Shown: positions 53,493 to 63,015 of the stretch, piece after piece
Numbering within the stretch: position 1 is the stretch's first letter
Layout of the letters: each line of letters opens with the position of its first letter
From: Saprospiraceae bacterium
GTDB lineage: Bacteria > Bacteroidota > Bacteroidia > Chitinophagales > Saprospiraceae
Length of the DNA stretch: 64,000 nt
NCBI GenBank assembly: GCA_016714025.1
Contig: JADJOB010000002.1
Coordinates: forward strand, 2,078,001 to 2,142,000
Direction of reading: 5' to 3'
Translations under genes and position numbers: made by a program
The notes under the pieces: generated by a model
Told to the model about the DNA's origin: nothing
The model's input: only the letters and a program-made list of their open reading frames with translations
Database searches by the model: none

Positions 53493-53562
53493 CGCGATTT
53501 GAATAATAAGTTTCGGATTAATTTAAATGAACGACCCTGTCTGTATTTTAGAAGGGCAAATG

Positions 53563-54549
53563 CTAGTCGAACGATTGATTGGCTGAAGAAGCCAAATTGA
53601 CCATTTCCTGATATTCCTTAGGGCTCAGGTCATCCATACAAAAATGGATTGGATTGATTGGTTTGCCATTTTTTCTAACTTCATAATGGCAATGCGGGGC
53701 TGTTGATGTCCCGGTACTTCCTATATAACCAATGAGTTGTCCTTTTTTAACTTTTGCTCCGGCCTTGATTTTAATCTCTTTCATGTGAGCATAAAGAGTT
53801 TGATAGCCGTTGCCGTGATCAATCATTACATAACGTCCGTAGCCGGAAGATTTGGATTCAGCCTTTACGACCCTCCCGTTTCCAGTGGCTTGGATGGCAG
53901 TTCCGGCAGGAGCTGCAAAATCAATCCCTTCATGCATCTTATTGATTTTATGAATGGGGTGAAGCCTAATGCCAAATCCAGACAATTGAGCCATGTCTCG
54001 GTTGAGTTTATCTATACGAACCGGTTTTATAGATGGAATGCTTTGTAATAGTTCTTCTTTGGCTTTGGTTGCCTGCTCCAGCGTATCCAGTGATTTGGAT
54101 TGAAGATAGATTTGACGTTCTAATTTATCAATATAAGATTTGGTTTCCCGGATGGTTGTCCCAGCATATTTTAAGCCTTGCAATCCTGCATTGGGATCAT
54201 GACCACCGACGCCGCCTTCCCAGAGATCACGGTCAATGGGATCCATTCCAAACAAAACCCGGTGAACCTTAGCGTCCCGATCCTGAATATTGTCCAGTAC
54301 TTTATCCATAATCTGAACCTGATCTTTCATCATAAGCATTTGATACTCAATCTGACTCAGTTCTTTTTTAAGCGCTTTTTCACGTGGAGACGGGAAAAAT
54401 TCAGAGGTCATAAAATAGAAAAAAAAGGTCGTTAACACAACAGCTGAAATGAAGCCAACAATCCTAAATACATAGGACTTATGGGTCAACTTAAGTTTCT
54501 CAAACTGAAGGGTTTGAGGGTTGTAAACGTATTTTTCAGATCTCTTCAA
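53563..54549 (-). CDS. M23-family peptidoglycan endopeptidase (membrane-anchored)
   Basis: A 328-residue protein starting from TTG at 54549; family members begin with a similar KYVYNPQTLQFEKLK, which supports this start, and a stop codon precedes it. A membrane helix (about 29-47) is followed by a coiled coil (ALKKELSQIEYQMLMMKDQVQIMDKVLDNI) and the LytM domain (about 190-310) with zinc motif residues in MHEGIDFAAP (His-x3-Asp) and HCHYEV (His-x-His). It cleaves peptidoglycan cross-links or activates amidases, probably at the septum. Position divergent from alaS is common in Bacteroidota. Confidence 0.93.
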   Translation of the reverse strand: MKRSEKYVYNPQTLQFEKLKLTHKSYVFRIVGFISAVVLTTFFFYFMTSEFFPSPREKALKKELSQIEYQMLMMKDQVQIMDKVLDNIQDRDAKVHRVLFGMDPIDRDLWEGGVGGHDPNAGLQGLKYAGTTIRETKSYIDKLERQIYLQSKSLDTLEQATKAKEELLQSIPSIKPVRIDKLNRDMAQLSGFGIRLHPIHKINKMHEGIDFAAPAGTAIQATGNGRVVKAESKSSGYGRYVMIDHGNGYQTLYAHMKEIKIKAGAKVKKGQLIGYIGSTGTSTAPHCHYEVRKNGKPINPIHFCMDDLSPKEYQEMVNLASSANQSFD

Positions 54550-54736
54550 ATACTAAGAGTTAAAAAATATTAAATTTGCGATCCGATGTACGCTCGCTTT
54601 GTTTGAATATTACAAAAGTAAGGAAATTTCTTTAAAACCCGTTTTTTCAATTGAATAAAAATAATATATAGGAGATATTATTTTGTATTTAGTTATATTA
54701 CAAATATATAAACATTAATTTTTATTATAATTTATA

Positions 54737-57361
54737 ATGAATTCAAAGACCATCCGACAGACTTTTCTCAGCTTTTTTGAAAAACAACAACATAAAATTG
54801 TTCCATCTGCCCCCATTGTTGTAAAGAATGATCCGACCCTGATGTTTACAAATGCCGGGATGAATCCTTTTAAAGACTATTTTCTTGGAAATCAGGTCGC
54901 TACCATCCCGCGAATTGCTGATACGCAAAAATGCCTTCGGGTAAGTGGCAAACACAATGACCTGGAAGAAGTGGGTACAGATGGGTATCACCATACGATG
55001 TTTGAAATGCTGGGAAACTGGTCATTTGGGGATTATTTTAAAAAGGAGGCTATTGAATTTGCCTGGAAATTATTAACCGAAGAATTTAAAATCCCGAAAG
55101 AGAATTTATATGTTTCTGTTTTTGGCGGTGATGAAAAAGAAGGTTTGGAAAAAGACCTGGAAGCAGTTTCTTACTGGAAACAGTGGATTGCAGAAGATAG
55201 GATTTTGTTTTTTGGGAAAAAAGATAATTTTTGGGAAATGGGTGATACCGGTCCTTGCGGCCCATGCTCTGAAATTCATGTGGATCTGCGCTCTGAAGCA
55301 CAGAAAAAGAATCAGAATGGTGCAGTATTAGTGAATGCGGGTTCTCCGGAACTCATGGAAATTTGGAACCTGGTTTTTATACAATACAACCGTAAAGCAG
55401 ACGGATCTCTGGAAGAGCTCCCTGCAAAACACATCGATACGGGAATGGGATTTGAACGGATCAGCATGGTCCTTCAAAATAAAAAATCCAGTTATGATAC
55501 GGATATCTTTAAACCATTAATTGATTTCATTTCTCAGCATACAAAAATTGCATACGGTGCTTCATATGATCCAAATGCAAAATCAGATTTAGCTATGCGG
55601 GTAATGGCCGACCATATTCGCGCAGTTTCTTTTGCTATTGCTGACGGAGCGATTCCTTCCAATACAGGACCAGGCTATGTGATTCGTAGGATATTGCGAC
55701 GGGCTGTTCGGTATGCATATTCGTTCTTAAATTTAAAGGAACCGTTTTTGTATCGCTTGCTTCCTGTGCTGTCAGAAAACATGGCATCTGTATTTCCTGA
55801 ATTGGATTTACAAAATGATTTTATTAGTAAAGTAATTCGCGAAGAAGAGTCTTCGTTTTTAAAAACGCTTGAAGATGGCTTACGGAAATTGGATTTACTG
55901 GATCCAAACCTTAAACAATTGGATGGTAAACTTGCATTTGAATTATACGATACGTATGGATTCCCATTTGACCTTACGCAATTAATCGCACGTGAAAACA
56001 ATTGGAATGTAGATGAAGCAGGTTTCCATGCAGCCATGGCCTTACAAAAAGAACGCTCTCGCTCGGATGCTAAAAAGGAATATTCTGATTGGAATGTAGT
56101 GGCTGAAGGACAATTTCAATTTTTAGGATACGATACGCTTGAAACGGAACATGGAAAATTATTGCGTTGGCGCAAGCTGATGGCAAAATCACAAGCCTAT
56201 TTTCAACTGGTTTTTGACCAAACGCCTTTTTATCCGGAAGGGGGTGGACAAGTAGGTGACACAGGCATCGCTTATTTCGATGAATTTCCAATTGAAATTA
56301 TTGATACAGTTAAGGAAAATGATTTGATTATTCATGTGGCAGAAGTTTTGCCACAGAATCTATCCGCAGATGTTCGATTGCAAGTGAATGGGTATCGTCG
56401 AAAACTTATTGAAAACAATCACAGTGCTACGCATTTATTGCATGCAGCACTGCGTAAAGTGCTTGGTTCGCATGTACAACAAAAGGGGTCCTTGGTAAAA
56501 GAAGATGCTTTGCGATTTGATTTTAGCCATTTTCAAAAAATGGATGCAGATCAAATCCTGAAGGTGGAGCAATTAGTCAATGAAAAAATACGGGAGAATA
56601 TTGTTCGCGAAGAAAAAAGAAAAATACCGATTGACGAAGCCAAGAAAGCGGGTGCAATGATGTTGTTTGGAGAAAAATATGGTGATCAGGTGAGGATGAT
56701 TACATTTGATCCTGCTTATTCTATCGAACTTTGTGGAGGTTGTCACGTTGAAACCACAGGCCAAATTGGTTATTTTAAAATCACTTCAGAGTCAGCCATT
56801 GCAGCAGGAATTCGCCGGATTGAAGCTGTTTCGGCATTGAAAGCAGAACAACTTATTGAGCAACAATTTGAAACAGTTGATAAAATTCGTCATCTGCTTA
56901 AAAATCCAATCGATATTACACAAAGTGTGCAACAACTTTTAGATGAAAACAAACACCTTGAAAAAGTGATTCTGGAATTGAAAGAAGCGCATGCAAATTC
57001 TTTGAAGGCTAATTTATTGGCATCCTTTCAAATGAATAACGGAATCCATTATCTGGTTAATCAAATCGAACTGGATGATTCTAAATTAGTAAAAAATCTG
57101 GTATATCAATTGGCTCAGGAAAAAAATCCTGCGATTCTGTTTTTGGGATTTATTGAAAAGGATAAACCTCAACTCATGTGCTACGTCAGTGAATCTATTT
57201 CAAAATCATTCAATGCATCTCAATTAATAAAAGATGCTGCAAGATTTATTGAAGGGGGTGGTGGAGGACAAGCATTTTTTGCGACCGCCGGTGGAAAAAA
57301 TAAAGAGGGATTATCAAATGCATTAAAACATGCATTGCAATCCATTCTGCAATCAAATTAA
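54737..57361 (+). CDS. alaS: Alanyl-tRNA synthetase
   Basis: An 874-residue class II synthetase. The N-terminal catalytic core has FTNAGMNPFKDYFLG, GYHHTMFEMLGNWSFGDYFK, and GDTGPCGPCSEIH. The editing domain carries HSATHLLHAAL and the zinc-type CGGCHVETTGQIG. The C-terminal DHH-associated region ends in IEGGGGGQAFFATAGGKNKEG. Full length and intact. It is divergent from the M23 gene (187-bp AT-rich gap) and followed at 29 bp by a small membrane protein gene. Confidence 0.97.
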   Translation: MNSKTIRQTFLSFFEKQQHKIVPSAPIVVKNDPTLMFTNAGMNPFKDYFLGNQVATIPRIADTQKCLRVSGKHNDLEEVGTDGYHHTMFEMLGNWSFGDYFKKEAIEFAWKLLTEEFKIPKENLYVSVFGGDEKEGLEKDLEAVSYWKQWIAEDRILFFGKKDNFWEMGDTGPCGPCSEIHVDLRSEAQKKNQNGAVLVNAGSPELMEIWNLVFIQYNRKADGSLEELPAKHIDTGMGFERISMVLQNKKSSYDTDIFKPLIDFISQHTKIAYGASYDPNAKSDLAMRVMADHIRAVSFAIADGAIPSNTGPGYVIRRILRRAVRYAYSFLNLKEPFLYRLLPVLSENMASVFPELDLQNDFISKVIREEESSFLKTLEDGLRKLDLLDPNLKQLDGKLAFELYDTYGFPFDLTQLIARENNWNVDEAGFHAAMALQKERSRSDAKKEYSDWNVVAEGQFQFLGYDTLETEHGKLLRWRKLMAKSQAYFQLVFDQTPFYPEGGGQVGDTGIAYFDEFPIEIIDTVKENDLIIHVAEVLPQNLSADVRLQVNGYRRKLIENNHSATHLLHAALRKVLGSHVQQKGSLVKEDALRFDFSHFQKMDADQILKVEQLVNEKIRENIVREEKRKIPIDEAKKAGAMMLFGEKYGDQVRMITFDPAYSIELCGGCHVETTGQIGYFKITSESAIAAGIRRIEAVSALKAEQLIEQQFETVDKIRHLLKNPIDITQSVQQLLDENKHLEKVILELKEAHANSLKANLLASFQMNNGIHYLVNQIELDDSKLVKNLVYQLAQEKNPAILFLGFIEKDKPQLMCYVSESISKSFNASQLIKDAARFIEGGGGGQAFFATAGGKNKEGLSNALKHALQSILQSN

Positions 57362-57390
57362 TCAAAACCATTCTAATTAATATATTCACT

Positions 57391-57678
57391 ATGGCTTTTG
57401 TATATGCAATTCTGATATTTCTGGTATTTATTTTGTTTAATGTATACATCCGTGTTAAAACCTTTGGGATGTATAAGCAATTGGTTCAAAATAGAATCCA
57501 GTTCAATTTTATGGACCTGTTCAATCAACAAAAATGGGATGAGGTAAAAAGTAATTATCCGGATTCAGTTGAATTGATGGATCGCTTCAGATCACACATA
57601 CGTATAACAGGCTTGCTTTTTATCGCAGTCATTGTCATCGTTATAGTACTCTTGTTTTTAATTAGAATGCAAGCTTAA
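57391..57678 (+). CDS. Small two-helix membrane protein
   Basis: A 95-residue protein with one hydrophobic helix at each end (AFVYAILIFLVFILFNVYI and LLFIAVIVIVIVLLFLI) and a hydrophilic middle (QFNFMDLFNQQKWDEVKSNYPDSVELMDRFRSHI). No signal peptidase site is evident, so it is likely a hairpin in the inner membrane. No family recognised. It lies between alaS and the Gfo/Idh oxidoreductase gene (9-bp gap), so it is probably in that transcript. Confidence 0.7.
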   Translation: MAFVYAILIFLVFILFNVYIRVKTFGMYKQLVQNRIQFNFMDLFNQQKWDEVKSNYPDSVELMDRFRSHIRITGLLFIAVIVIVIVLLFLIRMQA

Positions 57679-57687
57679 ACTACCTTC

Positions 57688-58653
57688 ATGGCCAGATTAA
57701 AAATTGGATTAGCCGGAACAGGGCATTTGGGAAAAATTCACCTGAAATGCATTCTTGAAAATCCGGATCTCGAACTCAAAGGCTTTTATGATCTTTCTCC
57801 CGAAACGCGTCAAAAAATTGCGAGTGAATACGGGATCAAGGCTTTTGAAAGTTATGACGAACTTATTTCCAATTGCGATGCCATTGACATTGTTAGTTCG
57901 ACCAGTTCGCATTTTGAGTTAGCACAAGATGCTATTAAACAGAACAAACATTGTTTTATCGAAAAGCCAGTAACAAGCAGTCTGGAAGAAGCCACCTTTT
58001 TAAAAAACTTATTAAAAGAGCATCCGGTTAAAATACAAATTGGGCATGTCGAACGTTTTAATCCTAGTTTTGCAGCGATCAGGCCTTTTATTAAAGAGCC
58101 CAAATTTATAGAAGCACACCGATTGTCTAGTTTTAATCCAAGAGGACGGGATGTTTCAGTTGTTCATGATATTATGATTCATGATCTGGATTTGATTTGC
58201 CTCATGGCTAAAAGCGAGGTAAAAGATATCAAAGCCAATGGAGTTTCCTTGGTAAGTCCATTGCCGGATATTTGTAATGCCAGAATTGAATTTGAAAATG
58301 GCCTGGTTTGCAATGTTACTGCCAGCAGGATATCTATGAAGCAAATGCGAAAAATTCGAATATTTCAGGAGGATGCCTACATAAGTTGTGATTTATTGGA
58401 GAAAGAAGCCCAGGTCATTCGTTTACTCGATGAATATCAAGACAATACATTGGAAATTGAAACACACAAGGGAAATAAATACATTTCTTTAGTCAACCCG
58501 GAAATAAAAACGGTGAATGCAATTGCAGAGGAATTAAAATCTTTTTACAAAAGCATCGTTACAGATGATATGCCTGAAGTCAATCTGGATGAAGGAATCC
58601 AGGCTTTGGCTTTGGTGCAGGCTATTACGAAGCAAATCGAAACGAAACAATGA
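57688..58653 (+). CDS. Gfo/Idh/MocA-family oxidoreductase
   Basis: A 321-residue NAD(P)-dependent oxidoreductase. The Rossmann start is GLAGTGHLGKIHLKC; the family motif EKP occurs as FIEKPVTSSLEEA; the downstream substrate side has GHVERFNPSFAA and HDIMIHDLDLI, which carries the catalytic His. Such enzymes act on sugars, often nucleotide sugars for surface glycans. The next two genes (a lipoprotein and a sugar transferase) support a role in glycan synthesis. Its stop overlaps the next start (ATGA). Confidence 0.92.
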   Translation: MARLKIGLAGTGHLGKIHLKCILENPDLELKGFYDLSPETRQKIASEYGIKAFESYDELISNCDAIDIVSSTSSHFELAQDAIKQNKHCFIEKPVTSSLEEATFLKNLLKEHPVKIQIGHVERFNPSFAAIRPFIKEPKFIEAHRLSSFNPRGRDVSVVHDIMIHDLDLICLMAKSEVKDIKANGVSLVSPLPDICNARIEFENGLVCNVTASRISMKQMRKIRIFQEDAYISCDLLEKEAQVIRLLDEYQDNTLEIETHKGNKYISLVNPEIKTVNAIAEELKSFYKSIVTDDMPEVNLDEGIQALALVQAITKQIETKQ

Positions 58654-59507
58654 CTCTCAAACAAGGCAAGCTCATCTTCTTGCTCCTATGGACTTTTTGT
58701 GCCTGTGACCGGGATGATGAAAAAATTCCATCCTATCTCTATATAGAACCCTTTGATTTTAGTGTTAAGATTGGAGAAGGTACAGGCAGTCAAAATTTAT
58801 CCGATGTGTGGATTTACGTAAATGATCACTATTACGGAGCTTATGAACTTCCCTGTTGGATCCCGGTTTTGGAATCAGGTACCAGTGAGGTGTTATTAAT
58901 TCCAGGGTATCGGCAGGATGGTAGAATCACCAATGCTTTTCGCTACCAACTTTTAAATCCATTCAAAATCACCATTCAACTGGATCCGCAAATAACAGAC
59001 ACCATTCGGCCGAATACATCATACCAATCTGGATTGCAGTTTTCTGTGATTGAAGACTTTGAAGGCATACATTTTTTTAATACCGATCGCGACAAAGATC
59101 CTGAAACAAAAATATTGCTGACCGATGCGTCAGAAGCATTTGAAGGATCTCATTCCGGATCTATAGCTTTAACCAAGGAGCATCCATCCATTTCCGCAGA
59201 ATATATACTCAATGACCCTATACCACAAAGCGGGGATCCAATTATTTTAGAACTGAATTTCAAGGCAGACATTCCATTTTCAATTGGGTTTATTGGTTAT
59301 AAAAACATACTGGGAGAAGAAAATCTTATTAAAGCAGGAGTTCTTCCTAAGAAGAATTGGACTAAGGTCTATTTTGATTTTAGAGAAATTATAAACAGTT
59401 CCAATTCAGATTATTATCACCTCGCAATTGCCGCGGATTTTCAAAAAGACAGTTCGAAGGCAATCCAACAAATATTTATTGATAACATTAAAGTGATTCA
59501 TCGATAA
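58650..59507 (+). CDS. Putative lipoprotein, conserved in Bacteroidota
   Basis: A 285-residue protein with a leader ending FCAC (lipobox Cys about 19) and a following acidic RDDE. Two beta-rich domains seem present: residues 30-130 (YLYIEPFDFSVKIGEG, DVWIYVNDHYYGAYELPCWIPVLESG) and 140-285 (a jelly-roll-like carbohydrate-binding pattern with SGSIALTKEHPSISAEYIL and IFIDNIKVIHR). I recall similar hypothetical proteins next to Gfo/Idh genes in this phylum but no function. Start overlaps the oxidoreductase stop by four bases; four bases separate it from the sugar transferase start. Confidence 0.72.
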   Translation: MTLKQGKLIFLLLWTFCACDRDDEKIPSYLYIEPFDFSVKIGEGTGSQNLSDVWIYVNDHYYGAYELPCWIPVLESGTSEVLLIPGYRQDGRITNAFRYQLLNPFKITIQLDPQITDTIRPNTSYQSGLQFSVIEDFEGIHFFNTDRDKDPETKILLTDASEAFEGSHSGSIALTKEHPSISAEYILNDPIPQSGDPIILELNFKADIPFSIGFIGYKNILGEENLIKAGVLPKKNWTKVYFDFREIINSSNSDYYHLAIAADFQKDSSKAIQQIFIDNIKVIHR

Positions 59508-59511
59508 GTAT

Positions 59512-60924
59512 ATGTTTAGACGCAAGGAAAATATCATTTACGTTGTCATAGATTTTATTTTGGCTTTAGTAGCCTGGTATCTGTTTGTTCAGTATTTGCG
59601 GGCACATCATTTTTTTATTGGTAATGAATCAGAAATATTTGAGCACATTTACCGGGGAGGTATGCTGATTGTTCCTTTTTCCTGGTTTCTGCTTTACCTG
59701 ATGGCCGAGCAATATAAAGATGTATACCGTTTATCCAGATGGTCTGTTTTTTCAAGAACCCTTTTACTTACTATATTGGGTAGCTTGTTGGTTTTTTTTG
59801 TACTACTTTCGAATGAAGAAATAAATTTTGAAAATCGCTATTTTAAAGCACTGTCGATTTATTTTATTTATCATTTCAGTTTAATCATTGTATTTCGAAT
59901 GGTATTCTTAACCTATGTAAGCAATCGGTTGAAACAAGGCATTGTAGGTTTTAATACCCTAATTATTGGAGGTGACCAAAAAGCTGTTAAACTGTATAAA
60001 GACATCTCATCTTTAAACTATAGTCTTGGTCATAAATTTGTTGGCTTCATTCATTCCAATGGAGGTAGAGGAAATGAATTGATTCAATACTTACCTCAAA
60101 TGGGTGGTCTTGCAGATATTCGTAGAACTTTGGATGAAAATAAAATTGAAGAAGTAATTATTGCAATAGAATCTACGGAACATCAAAAATTAAAATCCAT
60201 TGTTGATGTACTTTTTGAATACGGTGACCGGTTAATTGTCCGAACGATTCCGGATACATACGATATTTTACTTGGTACCGTTCGATTAAATCACGTATAT
60301 GGGGCCGTATTAATTGAGATCAAACAGGAAATGATGCCTAAATGGCAAATCGTTGTCAAACGAATGATTGATATGATTGTCAGCGTGGTGGCTTTGATTT
60401 TATTATCTCCTGTAATCTTGTATGTGTATGTGAGGACTAAAATTTCCAGTCCCGGTCCGGCAATTTATTTGCAGGAACGCATTGGCTTAAATGGTAAACC
60501 TTTTTTTATTTATAAGTTTCGGTCCATGAATATTTTGGCAGAAGACAATGGCCCCATGTTGTCTTATGATGGCGATCCGCGAATTACAAGCTGGGGTGCA
60601 ACCATTCGAAAATGGAGATTGGATGAATTGCCACAATTTATCAATGTCTTGAAAGGCGATATGTCTTTAGTGGGTCCTCGTCCTGAGCGAAAGTATTTTA
60701 TTGATCAGATCATGGAAAAAGCACCACACTATAAACATCTTCTTAAAGTTCGACCTGGAATTACCTCCTGGGGACAAGTAAAATTTGGATATGCTTCCAG
60801 TATTGAAGAAATGCTTCAAAGGCTCGAATACGATATTTTATACATAGAAAACAGATCGCTGGGTCTTGATTTTAAAATCTTGTTTTATACCCTGTCTGTT
60901 TTAATTCAGGGAAAAGGTAAATAG
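59512..60924 (+). CDS. Polyprenyl-phosphate sugar-phosphate transferase (WcaJ-like)
   Basis: A 470-residue inner-membrane enzyme that loads the first sugar phosphate onto undecaprenyl phosphate for exopolysaccharide or O-antigen. There are about five N-terminal helices, a soluble Rossmann-like domain (150-260), and the C-terminal catalytic domain: KRMIDMIVSVVALILLSP, SPGPAIYLQERIGLNGKPFFIYKFRSM, WRLDELPQFINVLKGDMSLVGPRPE, and RPGITSWGQVKFGY. All key motifs are intact. It is the last plus-strand gene of the run and ends one base before the convergent thiolase gene. Confidence 0.94.
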   Translation: MFRRKENIIYVVIDFILALVAWYLFVQYLRAHHFFIGNESEIFEHIYRGGMLIVPFSWFLLYLMAEQYKDVYRLSRWSVFSRTLLLTILGSLLVFFVLLSNEEINFENRYFKALSIYFIYHFSLIIVFRMVFLTYVSNRLKQGIVGFNTLIIGGDQKAVKLYKDISSLNYSLGHKFVGFIHSNGGRGNELIQYLPQMGGLADIRRTLDENKIEEVIIAIESTEHQKLKSIVDVLFEYGDRLIVRTIPDTYDILLGTVRLNHVYGAVLIEIKQEMMPKWQIVVKRMIDMIVSVVALILLSPVILYVYVRTKISSPGPAIYLQERIGLNGKPFFIYKFRSMNILAEDNGPMLSYDGDPRITSWGATIRKWRLDELPQFINVLKGDMSLVGPRPERKYFIDQIMEKAPHYKHLLKVRPGITSWGQVKFGYASSIEEMLQRLEYDILYIENRSLGLDFKILFYTLSVLIQGKGK

Positions 60925-60925
60925 T

Positions 60926-62104
60926 CTAAAGACGTTCTATAATTACCGCAGTTCCTCCGCCGCCGCCATTGCAAATAGTAGCCAAACCATATTGTGCTTG
61001 CTTTTGTTGCAAAATTTGACTTAAAGTACAAACAATGCGAGCTCCTGAGGATCCAATAGGATGCCCCAATGAAATTGCACCCCCGTGAATATTTATTTTT
61101 TGGAGATCTAAATCAAGTATTTTACTGAATGCCAGGGGTACAACAGCAAAAGCTTCATTGATTTCAAAATAACTTATTTGATCTTTTTGTAAACCGGCTC
61201 GTTTTAAAGCCAAGGGAGTAACAACACATGGGGTCGTTGTAAACCATTCTGGTGCTTGTTCGGCATCAGCATAAGAAACGATCCGTGCAATGGGTGTTAA
61301 ATTATATTCCTTTAATTTAGCAGCATTCATTAATAGCAATGCAGAGGCGCCATCATTAAGTGTTGATGAGTTGGCTGCAGTGGCTGTACCATCTGAAGTA
61401 AAACTCGGTTTTAAAGAAGGTATTTTAGAAAAATCAACTTTTGTAAATTCCTCATCTTTGGTAACCAGTAGCGGATCTCCTTTCTTTTGTGGAATGGCAA
61501 CTGGTACAATTTCAGTTGTGAATCCACCATCTGCAGTTGTTTGTGCAGATTTTTGATAAGAGCTGATTGCATAGGCATCTTGTTCTTCACGACTAATGGA
61601 ATATTTCTTGGCAGTTTGATCTGAAAAAACACCCATAGCCAATTTATCATAAATATTCATCAAGCCATCTTTGTGCAATCCATCAATGAGTTCAGAATTG
61701 CCATATTTCATTCCCCAACGAGCATTTGGCACGTAATAAGGAATGTTAGACATGCTTTCCATTCCCCCGGCAATTACGATCTCAGATATACCTAATTGAA
61801 TTGATTGAGTAGCCATTGAAATGGCTTTCATACCAGATGCACAGACCTTATTAACAGTTGTGCATACAGTATTTGCAGCAAGCCCACCATTGAGTGCTGC
61901 TTGTCTTGCAGGTGCTTGACCCAAATTTGCAGAACAAACATTGCCCATGATAACTTCTTGAACAGCAGTGGATGGAATACCAGCTCGTTTTACTACTTCG
62001 TCAACCACCAGGGCTCCTAATTGGATGGTTGAAAGGGAAGACAATACACCACCAAAACTACCAACGGGTGTACGTGCTACAGATACGATGAAAACTTCTT
62101 GCAT
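60926..62104 (-). CDS. Acetyl-CoA acetyltransferase (thiolase)
   Basis: A 393-residue thiolase from ATG 62104 (MQEVFIVSVARTPVGSFGG); the longer frame adds a sequence without homology. The nucleophile Cys is in VNKVCASGMKAIS, the general-base region is HPIGSSGARI with a conserved His in EINEAFAV, and the C-terminal Cys is in ICNGGGGGTAV. It catalyses acetyl-CoA condensation or 3-ketoacyl-CoA cleavage; direction and pathway (ketone body, PHB, beta-oxidation) cannot be decided here. Tail-to-tail with the sugar transferase gene. Confidence 0.94.
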   Translation of the reverse strand: MQEVFIVSVARTPVGSFGGVLSSLSTIQLGALVVDEVVKRAGIPSTAVQEVIMGNVCSANLGQAPARQAALNGGLAANTVCTTVNKVCASGMKAISMATQSIQLGISEIVIAGGMESMSNIPYYVPNARWGMKYGNSELIDGLHKDGLMNIYDKLAMGVFSDQTAKKYSISREEQDAYAISSYQKSAQTTADGGFTTEIVPVAIPQKKGDPLLVTKDEEFTKVDFSKIPSLKPSFTSDGTATAANSSTLNDGASALLLMNAAKLKEYNLTPIARIVSYADAEQAPEWFTTTPCVVTPLALKRAGLQKDQISYFEINEAFAVVPLAFSKILDLDLQKINIHGGAISLGHPIGSSGARIVCTLSQILQQKQAQYGLATICNGGGGGTAVIIERL

Positions 62105-62193
62105 GATTCTGAATTTCGAGGCGCAAATATAGAAGGAATTGCTATGGAAAATACGCAATTTTAAGAATAACAGCCAGCTATTCTTTTTGTTGG

Positions 62194-63015
62194 CTACAAA
62201 TGAAAGCTGAGGCTAAATAGTAAAAAAATAATATCTGTGAAATAAATCAAATGTGACTGTTGTGATTTGATATAATTATATAAATTAGAATAATAAACTG
62301 AAAGTAAGGAAATATTCAAAAGAAACCCTAAAAGTGAAATGCTCCTATTAAAAGTTAATATGCAAAGGATCGCAAGGATTATCAAGCATAAATATCGGAT
62401 TGTTTGAAATAAATTTTCTGGAATGGAATTGCTTGCAAAAGTATGATGATTGTATGATTTGTCTTTTTTAATATCATTATAATCAAATAAGATACTTTGG
62501 ATTAATACAATTAAAAAAAAGCCTAATGCTATTAGCCAAAAATCTAAATCCCTTAATTGATTTATATTAAAGCTCAGCAGACAAATGCCTGTCCAACTTA
62601 AACTGATGACTATGTTTTTCCACAAAATGAGTTTTCTGAATAAAAAATATCGGGTGTGATTATGGTAGGAGATCCCAATAATGGAAAAGAAACAAATAAT
62701 AAGTTGAGTGTCAAAATCCAATTGTGTAAAAGTCAAACAACTGCTACTCCCAAAAAGAAATAAAATAAATTTTTGAAATGGGAGAAATGACTTATTAACA
62801 GCATGATGAAAAATTGGTGCAACTTCTTTTTGATAATAATAAAAGGACACAATTGAGGAAAAAACAAAAAACGCCTTACAAATGGATAGGTGTAGCCCAT
62901 GAAATAACAAAAAAAACGAATCCGTTATAGCTAAAGAAAGAAATCCGTAGAAGACAGAAATATAAAAAGTTAAATACGGCTGTTTAAAAATATTTATATG
63001 ATTTTTTTGGATCAA
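62194..63015 (-). CDS. Polytopic membrane protein, possibly a divergent UbiA-like prenyltransferase
   Basis: About 273 residues with seven to eight hydrophobic segments. The only nearby start is TTG at 63015, so the true N-terminus is uncertain; the frame overlaps the M42 gene by 32 bases. The loop after the fifth helix has ILFDYNDIKKDKSYNHHTFAS, like the second DxxxD aspartate-rich motif of UbiA enzymes (Asp-rich with a following Thr). A KLILWKNIVISLSW segment lies before it. The first Asp-rich motif of UbiA is not evident, so it may be an inactive or very divergent relative. Function unproven. Confidence 0.55.
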   Translation of the reverse strand: MIQKNHINIFKQPYLTFYISVFYGFLSLAITDSFFLLFHGLHLSICKAFFVFSSIVSFYYYQKEVAPIFHHAVNKSFLPFQKFILFLFGSSSCLTFTQLDFDTQLIICFFSIIGISYHNHTRYFLFRKLILWKNIVISLSWTGICLLSFNINQLRDLDFWLIALGFFLIVLIQSILFDYNDIKKDKSYNHHTFASNSIPENLFQTIRYLCLIILAILCILTFNRSISLLGFLLNISLLSVYYSNLYNYIKSQQSHLIYFTDIIFLLFSLSFHL